This document shows positions 1 to 11,800 of a stretch of 64,000 nt of DNA, one piece after another. The position numbers and the translations under genes were made by a program. The notes under the pieces are model-generated. The model saw only the letters and a program-made list of their open reading frames with translations. It made no database searches and was not told the DNA's origin. Every line of letters begins with the position of its first letter. Position 1 is the first letter of the stretch. The DNA is from Lytechinus pictus (lineage: Eukaryota > Echinodermata > Echinoidea > Temnopleuroida > Toxopneustidae), in contig NC_087253.1 in the NCBI RefSeq assembly GCF_037042905.1, positions 17,276,001-17,340,000 on the forward strand, given 5' to 3'.

Positions 1-229
1 AAATTCAAACAATAAAAAACAAAAGAAATAGTGAGTGAGGGACATCATCGTCTGTTTCATTTGCATGTCACTGAGTTGTGCATATCACTGTTTTGTGAAA
101 AATAGCGAAACTTCAAAATGTCATAACTTTCTTATTTTACATCCGATTTTGATGAAATTTTCAGTTTTATGCTAGTTTGATTTTTCTCTATTTATTCAGA
201 TCAACATTTTTCTGGGGTGGACTTGACCT
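1..229. mobile_element. Right half of TTAA foldback element (family 1)
   Basis: This is the right part of an inverted-repeat element cut by the window edge. It ends in GGTGGACTTGACCT followed by TTAA at 230-233. The full copy of the same family at 32988-33570 shares long stretches, including the ATCCGATTTTGATGAAAT motif and the GTGAGTGAGGGACATCATC segment. It is non-coding. Confidence 0.75.
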
Positions 230-233
230 TTAA

Positions 234-2137
234 AGACAGACAATGATAACGATTATCATTAGTATAAAAGTTGAACACACAATACTAGTTCTAGATATCA
301 TTTTTGTGAGAAGCAAAGATCGCGGGGTTTTCCCGTCCATCCCAACCATAAAATAATAGATGTCTTCCCCAGTTTATCATTAGCATTCTGACATTTATAA
401 TGACAAGATAAATGTAACAACGAATTCTAGTGATAAGAACAAATTAAGTTCATGACTGATAAGAATGTCATTTACTGTGAGCTTATCACTGGTGATCCAA
501 AGTCAAGGACATGATATGCCCTCATCAGCAAAATATGACCCCATCTTTATTCAACAAATGATATTGATCATTCATTATTATCATGGGAAAATTTGGATTT
601 GTTTAAATATGGTTACTCTTTATAGATAAATCAGGGGTGTGAGAGTTCAGATTTTTATCTGATTTCAGATTTTTTTTGTTTTGATTTTCAGCTTATTTTT
701 GGCCTTCCTCTGTACAAAAAGTATGGGAGCTCTTTCTATTTCAGACTTTTTCAACACTCTTCAGCTTTTTTCAGATCTTTTTATTTGTGACCACTCACAC
801 CCCTGATAAATAGAGTCGGTACTTGACTATGATTATGAATTTAGCTGCTATCAGAAAAATCCCAAATGGAGGATAGCTGAAGCATACAAGCTAATTCTAT
901 CAAATAAAGTAGGACTTCATTTTTAATAGGTAGAAAATCAGTTCTTTTTATTCTTTTTTATGCAGCGCGGGGCCTGAGCCATGTATTTCATTTCACAATA
1001 ATTTATCATCGTTAAATTACAAATTGGTCTAGATCTAGAAGTCTGTCCAACACCGCCGACTTAATAGGGCTATTTTGGTCCGGCAGCCGTTTGTTGGGTC
1101 TGCTGGATCTCTGTATAGGATTAACCGGGAGACTATAGTAGTATACAAAATATGCCAAGCCCCTCCTACCCCCCTCCCATCAAAAAAAGATACTAGAGAA
1201 AAATATGAAAGCAGGTCACCCAGATAAAAGCAATCGACTAAATATAATTTAACAAAACTGAAAAATCTAAGTGGCCTCACACCCGCCCGTGTCACCAAGT
1301 TCGGTTTGGGTGATTTTGTCCGTCATAATGTCAATTTGCCATTTCGTCTTCTTTCCTATTCTCATGTTATCTATTAACCATTTGGTATTATTTTCATATG
1401 ATTATAGCTACATGTTCGTTTACTCGAATATAGGGTCCCATTTCTTATACATGATAAAGACATAATGATAAATATGTTAATCATAAGTTAATCTTAATGA
1501 ACAACTTTATTTTAATTGGCTATCCTAATCGTATAGATCTTCATGAAACGGATGCAGTCGAGTCTTGGGCGAAATGGATGAGCCAAAGAGGGCCAGACAT
1601 AATTTTTTACGTGGCAAAATTTCGACCTTTTTATATTTAAAATCTAATTTTGTGATCATTTTAGAGTTTTGACATATTAAAAAAATGATATTGACATAAT
1701 ATTGATTTAGACATAATATTAAACAAATTATATCATATTTTCCCTTTTTCATTTCATGGTCATGAAAATTTTTGCGGTCCATGCCCCCAGCGCCCCACCC
1801 CTCTGTACGCCACTGAATTGCACTTGTTTTTTTTTTTTGGGGGGGGGGAGGTGGTAAGTTTAGTTTTAGATAAAATGATTATAGTCAAACTGGATAAGAA
1901 TAGTGCATGATTATAAAACGAAGTGGGAATTCGCTTAGGCGTATAATATAGCCTGAATAAAAAAAGGACTTTGTATTTTGCACGACTCGGACTACGTTTA
2001 TATTCATTCTTGTCACTCAATGGCGCTCAATAAAAATCGAACTCGGATCAAGCTCTCCCGGGGGCACCACTTTCATTTTAAGGTGGACGCAATGCTAATA
2101 CACAAAAGCGCGTAACAAGGGGGTACTTTTTCAAGAC
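234..2137. other. Non-coding spacer, no gene recognised
   Basis: AT-rich DNA with several short open frames that have no recognisable protein signature. Homopolymer runs occur near 1828-1850. I see no exon-like pattern of splice sites around a conserved frame. Confidence 0.6.
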
Positions 2138-2274
2138 CAGGGTCCCGTAACACAAAGGTTAGCGATTAATCGTACGCTTGATTTTTACGATTGATTGTGC
2201 ATTGTAGCCAATGGAATCAATCGTAGAAAAATGTTCTACGATCATTGCTAAGTTTTGTGTTACGGGCCCCAGGG
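2138..2274. repeat. Short foldback element (GGGTCCCGTAACACAAAGG family)
   Basis: The left end reads CAGGGTCCCGTAACACAAAG and the right end reads TTTGTGTTACGGGCCCCAG, which is nearly its reverse complement. The interior carries TTAGCGATTAATCG. A relative lies at 61871-62018. Non-coding MITE-like element. Confidence 0.7.
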
Positions 2275-2420
2275 GAGGGTTTCATCAACATTTTTGTCCG
2301 ACAAGTGGTCAGATCTGATATCTTTCCTTGATTCTGATAGGTTGAGAAGCACTGTTTCTATCTGGTAACTGTCGGATAAAATGGATAATGTCCGACAAGT
2401 CATTTCATGAAACGCTCCCC
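2275..2420. repeat. Short foldback element (TTGTCCGACAAG family)
   Basis: The left arm contains TTTCATCAACATTTTTGTCC and the right arm contains GTCCGACAAGTCATTTCATG, which are imperfect inverted repeats. It abuts the preceding foldback. A related copy in the opposite orientation is at 55284-55422. Confidence 0.6.
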
Positions 2421-2561
2421 GGGCGGAAGATGTACACGCGTCTAGAGTGAAAAGCTTATAATTGCGAAGGTCGGTGGTATACCTTTCGACATTTTCATGA
2501 AAATTAATTATTCGAGTATTAGTGTTTTATTGTTGTGGGAAACATACGACAATCAAGATAC

Positions 2562-2725
2562 CAGGGTCCCGTTGCATAAAAGTTACTATTTATAGTAACT
2601 TTGCCATCCAATGGTAACTACCATGGTAACAATGCTAATCAGCCAATCAGAATCATGGATTTCAGGGAAGTTACCATTGGATGGCAAAGTTACTATAATA
2701 GTAACTTTCATGTAACTGGGCCCTG
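2562..2725. repeat. Foldback MITE-like element
   Basis: The ends read CAGGGTCCCGTTGCATAAAA and TAACTGGGCCCTG in inverted orientation. Inner arms around GTTACTATTTATAGTAACTT and TTGCCATCCAATGGTAAC also fold back. The 164-bp element is non-coding. Confidence 0.7.
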
Positions 2726-2952
2726 TTGAGGATATTTTGCGGTTGAAGGATGATTGATAACTCTTGTTTAGGTTCCATTTGGATAATCCGTAGTGTCCAC
2801 TCACCTCGAAAATAGTTCAATTAATTTCCATGATTTTATTCATTATATAGATACAATACTAATGGTATAGATAAACTTGTACGAGTAAAAAAATATGAAT
2901 ATGCTAAAACCCTAAAGGGTTTGTCTGAACATTTATCAGATACCTAGAAAAA

Positions 2953-3013
2953 GAATATTTAGGAGGCTGCACTCTAAAAGCTCGATTTTAGCAGCCTCCT
3001 ATAATTTATATTC
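2953..3013. other. Strong imperfect hairpin
   Basis: AGGAGGCTGC at 2961-2970 pairs perfectly with GCAGCCTCCT at 2991-3000. Inner TAAAA and TTTTA pair around a GCTCGA loop, and flanking GAATAT and ATATTC extend the pairing. Transcribed, it would give a stem-loop of about 60 nt. No function is evident. Confidence 0.6.
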
Positions 3014-3094
3014 CCTAATTTTCTGTGCTTTATTGCTTATAATGTTATGTCAAGATGTGGAACAAAACATATTATTGAAGTTGAAACTTGATTA

Positions 3095-3096
<2 letters not shown>

Positions 3097-3125
<29 letters not shown>
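3097..3125. repeat. (TA)n microsatellite
   Basis: About 14 uninterrupted TA dinucleotides. Confidence 0.95.
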
Positions 3126-3128
<3 letters not shown>

Positions 3129-6100
3129 TATATATAATATATAAAGACAATGTTATTAATCTACAAACACAGAAATGATATCTTTGGTAATAGGGGACCA
3201 CAAAATTGTAAATGTTGGAAATGGAAATGAACAAATTGAAATGAAATATCAATTGAGAAAGAACAATATTTGGTATGACTGGATGAAACATCATTATGGC
3301 AAAATATATGCTAAAGAAGATGAATAACTTGAATTATCGAATAGTGCCAGTGACCCCGAGCGAGCTCTCAAACTACTGCAAGACTAAAACTGTACTCAAG
3401 TGCAAAGGGGAGTGCAATCTGCAAATCAAATCATATTTTGTTTGTTTTGGCACTAAGCCTGCAATATCATGTGTCCTTTCATTTCAATACGTGCTAATTT
3501 CTCTTCAAGAAGGGATCTGTTGATACGGTAGCGCATTCGTGTTTTTGATTTCCCTTCGTCTTGATTTCAAGGTAAATTCTTTAAATAAATTTTAAAGAAA
3601 TTTCAACGCTTTAAAATAAGAATGGGCGGGAAATGTTATGTTTTGGTGATATACTTCTGTTCGGGACGACATATTGATTATTTCAAGAAACAGCGCACAA
3701 CAATTTGAAGAGAATATTGCAGATCCGTAGTTTATACTCCTACATGAATTATAAGCCTATTGATCCTATTTATATTTTAGATGTTTATTTTTATATAATT
3801 AAAATAAAGTCTCATAATTTATGTTACATGTATTTAAGTGAGAAAGTAGAAGTTCATCTAATTATATCGATTTGATTAATTTTCATATACAAAATGGTTA
3901 TTTCACATTTGGATGAGAGGGCCTATTATTCGGTAAATTCGAATAATTAATAGCAAAGTTGTAGGCCTACTTCAGTCTTAAAATATGAGAATGTGTGTCT
4001 CAAGTATAATTCATTCTGCTATTTTGTGTACTGTAGCCAAATAATTTAAAATAGTCATTTTATTATATTCCTGGAATTCCGATTACGACGTTAGAGCCCG
4101 ACGAACTTTTAAGAAGTTTGTTATGCATGTTGTTAGGTACCATAAAAAGTTCGCAGAGATTTAATTTTAATAAAGATAAGTTCGTCAGTGCTCATTCAGT
4201 TTTGCACATTTTGTTTACTTTCTATTTTGATTGTTATTATCATGATCGTGTTTACTTTTTTGTTGCTTTTTCTTATTTGAAACATTTGTTTACTATTCAT
4301 GATTGTTACTTTATTCTTATAGTATACTTTCCTACGTCGTGCATTTAGGGGCGTGCAATTTGCAATTAATGCACTGACTTGCTGAGAATTGGCTCAGAAA
4401 ATTGTCTTGCCGAACGATTTATTCGTATACAAATATCAAAAATTTGGATTTAAATTATTTTAGTTTTAAAATTAATTTTCATATATTTGTAAAGGATTTA
4501 GATATGTCTATAGAATATAGATATATTTGCAATATTGGCCTACATGAGTCTCTGTTTGGTTGTGGTATTTTTTTTATTATCTTCAGCTCAATGAAATATT
4601 TCCAATTTTGGCAAGAGTGTGTTTTTAGGAGTTCCTCAAAAGATGTTGGACTGAAAAGGGAAAATTTCGATATTTCTCATTGATAAAGGAGGATAAATCA
4701 TAAAACAAAGAAGAAAATGCTGTATATTTGTCAAAAATTGCATTTTTTTTTGGTAATCAATATCGACATGAAAATAATGTACTAACAGTGCGCGGAACAA
4801 TTATTTAATAGATGTTTTTTTGCTGAAAGTTGTTACATGTAAGGGTCGGGTTTTTTTAGATTAAAAAAAATGAAGGAAAGGGATGGCATCAAGGGGACAG
4901 TTTTCCGAGGAAAAATTTGATAAGCAAAAAAAAAAAGGTTTTTAACCACAATTTTATGATATTTCGTCCCCGAAAAATATCTACAAGCAAAAAAAAAGAA
5001 AAAGAAAAAAAGGTCTTCACTTTCAAAAGGGGTGGGGGCACACTTTGGTTTTAATGCCATTTTTACATTACAAATTTTAATTTTGCTTTTCAAGGGGGGA
5101 CGGGCCGGCTCCTCCCTACCCCCTGGATCAGCCAGTGGATGACATATCACATTTCTTTGTGAAATCACCTAAATATTTTATTTTTATTTAAATCATTTTA
5201 GGGTTAAAATGAAGGTGAGTGTGAAATAAAACATTAGATGCTTCGTTTACCAAAACTTATATTATTGAATTTTTATTTTCGGGTTTTTTTTACGTTTTAT
5301 TAACACCTTTCCCTCTTCGCGCGCTGATAAAGGAGACACGCCCCTGCCCCGCCCCCTTCTCCAACATTCACCCCTTGTCTGCACTACTGAATTACCATTA
5401 TAACCCAATGTCAAAGCAGTCTGATAGTGTTACACGCTATAAAAATTGCACAATTTGCATAAATATCCTTATCTTGTTAATGCATAAAGGTGAAGTTTGA
5501 TTTCATTGTTTGTTGCCTCTCACTAAATCAAGTAATATCGCTATTCAAATAATGACCTTACGGGAATTTTAATAACTCAGAACGCACACACTGGCATACT
5601 GGGTGTGTGTGCGGGGGGCACATGGGCAAGGGGGGAAGTAAGGGAGAAAGAAAGGGTGAAATTTGATTTAATTTTCTGAATATAATATTGAAATACGTAA
5701 CAAAATTAGATTTGTATTTTTAATATGTTAAAATATTGGTTGGCTCGCTTCGCTTCCTTATGACTTTTCAAAAAATTGTTCCATGTACGCCATGTTCTGT
5801 CCTCAAATATTTTGCCCATTACGCCAATGACCGTACTTTTATTAAAGTACCTTATCGGGTTTAATATTTACTTGGTATATTTATTAAAGAGTAAATAGCA
5901 GAACACTAACCTGGCGGTGTGAATATCAAATATTAAGTAAGCCCCGGACGCCACTGAGCGAAAATTCGCCAGTCAGTGCCATACGGTTATGACTAACATT
6001 ATGTAAAATCATCAACTTATACTGGATAATAATATGTGCGCGAAGATAGAAAAACACGAAAGGGAGAGTCTTTGCTGGTTAAAGAGAAAACCCACCCCGA

Positions 6101-6544
6101 AACAGTTGGTTTGAATAAAAGGAAAATCAAGAGAGCATGATGCAAAAAAATTTCATCAAAGTCAAATGCAAATTAAGAAAGTTATCGCTATTCAAAATTT
6201 TCGCAAAACATTCATATTTATTCACAATGAGGATGATAAGAAAAATGAGAGAGCCGATGATTTTACTATTTTGTATCTGTATGATCTGAAATATAGAATA
6301 TATCACTTTTTGCAGATTTTACAATTACTCATTTCATTCAATCACAGTAAATTCCAGATATTCTGTTTTCTTATAGGGAGAAATCAAACTTGGTTTCGAT
6401 TATTTTAACAATTTGGACATATTTCAAATACTTGCATACAAAAGAAATAGTGAAACTGATTTTGAAATGTGTCAACTTAAAACAAAAATGCGACCAATTT
6501 TGGTGACATTTTCATAATCATACTTGGCATTACCTAATTTTTCT
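3126..6544. other. Non-coding spacer, no gene recognised
   Basis: AT-rich sequence without a recognisable gene. The part from about 4840 to 5140 contains A-runs behind GACAAGC/GATAAGC-like words and G-runs, and resembles the repeat at 45690-45885. It reads as decayed transposon sequence. Confidence 0.55.
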
Positions 6545-6548
6545 TTAA

Positions 6549-7132
6549 AGGAGAATGAAACCCTTGAAACCAGCTGAATCCATATCAAAGAGAAAAATCA
6601 AAGAAACATATTGTTGAAAGTTTGAGGAAGATTGAATGAATAATAAGAAAGTTGTGAGCATTTGAATATTGAGATCACTAATGCCATGTAGATCCTCCCA
6701 TTGGCAATGCGACCAAGATCTGTGATGTCACACACGTACAACTCCCTCATTACTTTAGTACTTATTTCACTTATATTCTCACTTTTATAGAGTCTATCAC
6801 AAGGTGAGGTGTTCTCTTTATGAGAGGACAAGTACAGAGGTTTCACACCATTATATCATTGATGAATCGTTTGTCATATGATTAGAATGAGCAAAAAGAG
6901 ATGTTTTGGGGTATATTTTCAGTGTCCAAAAGGGGAGAGTTGTTCATCTGTGACATCATAGATCTTGGTCGCATTGCCAATGGGAGGATCTCCATAGCAT
7001 TAGTGATCTCGACATTCAAATGCTCATAACTCTTCTATTGCTAGTCCTATTTTACTCAAACTTTTGTTGATCTTATTCTTTGATTTTTCTGCTTTCACAA
7101 AAGCTAACTTGCTCCAAGAGTTTCATTCTCCT
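6549..7132. mobile_element. TTAA-flanked foldback element (family 2)
   Basis: The left end is AGGAGAATGAAACCCTTG and the right end is CAAGAGTTTCATTCTCCT, an inverted repeat. Both sides carry TTAA (6545-6548 and 7133-7136), as expected of a target-site duplication. Long arms continue inward: the ATCTTGGTCGCATTGCCAAT region at 6960 mirrors one at 6700. The centre contains GTGATGTCACA. No transposase is encoded, so it would be non-autonomous. Confidence 0.8.
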
Positions 7133-7759
7133 TTAATCCAAATAGACCTATGTTTTATGATTTTAGGCTGATGATGAGGTGTGAACCTCGAAACGTGTTC
7201 CGTTTGATAAAATGTTATGTTCTTTTCCTTAATTTCGTCTCCAAATATGCCTATTTTTCTCGAGGTGGACTTCCCCTGTAAAACGCCGAACTAGAGAGAA
7301 AGTGAAAATCTATCCTAGTTTGATTTCACCAAAGAGACCAAAAAAAAAAACATTATTTCCCTAGCCCTCCCCCCCCCCCCCCCACTGAAAATTCTATCAT
7401 TTGGTCAAATAGGCCTACATTATATTCAAAATTGAAGTGTACTGCCAGCCGGAGTATTGGTAAAATTACGTAAATTTTTGGATCCAAAGTCAATATTTAA
7501 TATGGTGTTGGTCAAGTTTACTCGTTACTGTCGGAGTGTAATGTAAAGAAAATTGGTTATGACTATTTTTAGGTGAGTGTATAGTTCCTCTGTCAAATAG
7601 AACCAAATATGGTATCTACCCAATAAATGAAAGGGGATGCTATGTTAGTGGGGATCGGGATAAGGGGGTAGATGGGTTTGTTTCGAATGGGATAATGTCC
7701 ATCTCAGATTGATTAAAATAATGATTGGCATTTCCTGACACATAAACCGTAACTAATAA

Positions 7760-8367
7760 AGGGATGCTCCAGGCTAAAAATATTTATATCTAAATAAATA
7801 GAGTAAAATTCACAGAGCAAAATGTAAAAATTGTCATCAAAATCGGATAACAAATAACGAAGTTATTGAATTTCAAAGTTTACAAATATTTTGTGAAAAA
7901 CGGTTATTTATGCACATCGTCATGAATATTCATTAGGTGGGCTGATGATGTCACATCCCCACTTTCCTTTTTGTTATGTTATTACATGAAATCATGAATG
8001 TTTCATTTTTGTATACATGTGTAAATGATGTGTCTCTATTAAGATGAAATAAGTTGCGGCAATAAATAACTAATGCACTAAATTAGTTGTCAATCCAATT
8101 GTTGTAGTTCTTAGTAGAAGCATTTTGAATTAACCTAATTTCATATGATAAAATACAAAAGAACAAGTGGGGATATGACATCATCAGCCCACCTTATTGA
8201 TATTCATAAAGACATGCCTAGAACTGTTTCACCGGAAAAATGCAAATCTTCAAAAATTCAATAACTTTGGTATTTGTCATCCGATTTTTATCAAATTTTC
8301 AGCATTTTGCTTTTTGAGTTTTACTCTATTTATTGCGATAGAAATATTTCCAGCCTGGACCATCCCT
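7760..8367. mobile_element. TTAA-type foldback element (family 3), copy 1
   Basis: The left end is AGGGATGCTCCAGGCT and the right end is AGCCTGGACCATCCCT, followed by TTAA at 8368-8371. The left flank (ATAA) is a decayed TTAA. The interior holds CTGATGATGTCACATCCCC and its inverted partner. The second copy is at 60654-61247. Non-coding. Confidence 0.85.
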
Positions 8368-8382
8368 TTAAATAAATTTTAA

Positions 8383-8656
8383 TAATAATAATTGTACATT
8401 TATATTGCGCAATTTCTATATGTATACTCAACTGCGCATTACAATAATGTTATTATTATTACCCGGCTATACCCGTGCTGCCTACAGGCGCTCTGGCATT
8501 CGAGGAATTTCTTCCTGCCCAATCACCTCACCTGGGTTGAGTGCAGCACAATGTGAGAAAATTTCTTGCTGAAGAAAAACACGCCATGGCTGGGAATCGA
8601 ACCCACGTCCCTCAGATTGAAGGACGAGAGTCATATCCACTAAACCACGACGCCCC
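8383..8656 (-). mobile_element. tRNA-derived SINE
   Basis: Read on the - strand from 8656, the element starts with a tRNA-like head. It has A-box TGGTTTAGTGG and B-box GGTTCGATTCC, followed by a body containing ATTGTGCTGCACTCAACCC, and it ends in an ATT-repeat tail at about 8383-8393. A related head and body occur at 27160-27360 on the + strand. It is a retroposed Pol III element and not a functional tRNA. Confidence 0.8.
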
Positions 8657-8889
8657 ACACATAAACCACATTTTCTGCAAGGAAAGAAAGCAAAACCAAC
8701 AAGAATAGCATTAGCACATAATTTATATAGAACAACCTTTTGAGAAGTCGTTCATCTCTATAGGTCTTTTTATTTAAATCATCATGATTATATTGTACAT
8801 TCGAAATTGTAATTTGATTTAACATCTTTATTGTGATGTGAAGTGTATAAAGTTATTTCTTTACATTTCAAAGATCGCCCTCTATCGGC

Positions 8890-11800
8890 ATGGCTTTGTC
8901 AGCTCTGCGGTTAACTGCATCACGTTTGGCATCTCCGATCAACCACGCCCTCCCATCAAACTGGTCACGTGCTCTGGTCGCCACGGCAACTGGCTGTACA
9001 TGGAATGGACGTCTCTCATTCAGGTTTTTCCCCTTCTTTTTGTGATTTATTTTTTTTACATATAAATAATAGCAATAACAAAAAAAAGCAACACAAATAA
9101 GATCAATTACAATGCATTGAAGTCGATATACTCCGGGCCTGGGGCCAGCTGGTCAACTTGTTATCTTTGGCAACTAGCTCTTGATCCCTCTTGATTTATG
9201 ACAGTCATGACAATCTGCCTACATCATACTAACTGAACAAAAAAAAAACTATATAAGGTGTCCGAACTGACATTTCTTACTCTTCGAATCAAATGTTCTT
9301 TACAGTACAAGCACCGCGACAAGGACCTGTTGGTCAACTAATCCCGGTACGTACCGACCTTCCAAGATCATCACCAGGACAGTGCAGACACAATCCGCCA
9401 TCACGACCAATGAGGAGATCGCCTCCATAGCGAGAAATGCCTCTGAGGATTGGTTCGAGATCACATGGAAGGATGGCTTCCAAGGTCAGTACCCTTACGT
9501 ATGGCTCCGGGACAACTGTCGGTGCGAGAAATGCTACCATCAGGTGTGCTACCAGAGGTCCTTTCTGATGGCTAACCTTGACCCGGAAGTGAAACCTGTA
9601 CAGGAAGGACTCACGGAGGACGGGAGAATCTTGAAGGTAATTGTAATAATATATTGTGTTTTCGCATTTCTTGTATGATGGACTCACACGAAAAATTGAC
9701 GTTTAAGAATTGATGATTTCAATTTGATTGGCTTGTATTTTTGTTTTATTTAATAGGCCTATGCGGTCTAAATTTCTGGTTTAGGTATGGTTTTCCGAAA
9801 TGTGGCAAAATGGTAAGCATAAGCGGCAAATTCGGTACTTATATCATACCAGAATCATCTCGGAATAATTTCCCTTTTAAACCAAAAAATCCATAAGAGA
9901 GCATATAGTAAACATTAAAAAAAAAAACATACGCAGCGTTAACCAAATGTTTTAAGGGGGGGTGGCACTCATTTAACTTTCAAAAAGACGAGGGAATCTA
10001 AACTAGTTTAGAAACAATATGACTTCAAGTTATCTTATTTCATTTGTGTTCTGGAGGCTTCAGGTTTGTACATTATGCACCTTCGCCGGAATGGTCATAA
10101 TGTTCCTAATAGTTCTTTTGACATAGATTTAAGGCGACTTCTTGTGTTTGTGGCACAGCCACTGGCAAAAGGAAATCACGACCTGGGCAAGTAGATATGC
10201 ACATTTCACGGTGCATAATTCACATTCTTGATGATACCATTCTTGTCGCACAGATCAAATGTGTGCAAGATTAATATACATCTTCGCTGGTGCACACTAC
10301 ATGTTTCTCGTCGCACAGATCAAATGTGTGCAAGATTAATATACATCTTCGCTGGTGCACACTACATGTTCCTATTCTTTTCCTCCCACAGATCAAGTGG
10401 TCAGACGACCACGATAGTATCTACCCATCCGAATGGCTGAAACTCCATCGCTTCGATGAGACGGACTTCGACGTCGTCCGTAAGATCAAGCCGGTGTCCT
10501 GGGGGTCTGAGTGGACGATACCATCCTACAGCTACGAGGACTTCATCAACAACGATAAGACGCTCTACGACTGGATGGACAGCCTCGTGAAGTATGGACT
10601 CGTCATGATCAAGTATGCACCAGCTAGTGACGGGATCTGTCAGAAAGTGTGCGACAGGGTCGGCTACGAGAGATTCACCTGTTACGGGTATGTTTAAATT
10701 CCATAACTGTCATACAGATATTATTGTATTAATTGAAGTGAAATAGATAACACTTCGATTTTTAACCAACTTAAACTTTTAAGGGGGAGTTAACTCCATT
10801 GCCACATACAATAGTCATGATAGTCTTGATACGTACGTATATAACTTTCCAATAAACATTCAGAATTTTTTTCTTTTAAATTTGAGTTGAAATTAATTTA
10901 AGTCTCATCATAATTATGACACAATGGAATCAAGATAATACAAATTCCTGTAGTCGGATCTTCATCTTTTTTCTTTTTTTTGATGCTTGGAAATATTCTG
11001 GGAATTCTGATTGCGGAACATATTGTGGTTTGAAAATAGCGCGAAATAGTGTTTCATTGAAATGAAATGAAATTATTTTTATGGGCATACGTAGTAAGAC
11101 TACAAAATCAGTATGATGCATCTTGGGTAAGATGCAGGTCTTAAACCGGTGCTGACATGCGCAGTTCTTCACTCTTCTAACCCGCGAAAATAGCAAAATC
11201 TAAAGGTCAGGTCCCACTTGCCGACGGACACAAACCGTATTCATAACGGATACAGCGGACAAGCACAATTTCGGGGTGGCTCCATCCGTTTTTATCCTCT
11301 CCAGACAATGGACAAAATGGGAGAACAATGAAATCACGGTGGATGCTCGATGGATATAGAGCGTATGAAACACTTCTGCAAAGAGTACACAACGGATACA
11401 TAACGTTTTCCAATGGATGGCAAGGTTCTTTTCCGTTTTACATCCTCTCTGAATCCGTAGATGCAGTGGGACCAAGCCTTAAAGAAGAAAAGACGTTACG
11501 CATTGATGATATGAAAAAGGTTTCTTTATTTTTCTAATTTCGTATTATTATATTTCACTTATCCACTATACTTAGATCTGATTTTAGGGTTGAAAATTTG
11601 TTTGATTCGAGTAGTTTGGCTTTCACAACCAACGAGCTCGGATTACACGTGGATTTACCATACTACGATTACAGGCCCGGGGTAAGTGATAATGGTGATG
11701 AAGATGATGGTGTTGGTGGTGATGATGATGATGACGACGACGACGATGGTGATGATGATGATGGCGATGAAGAAGAAGAAGATGATGAAGATGGCGATGA

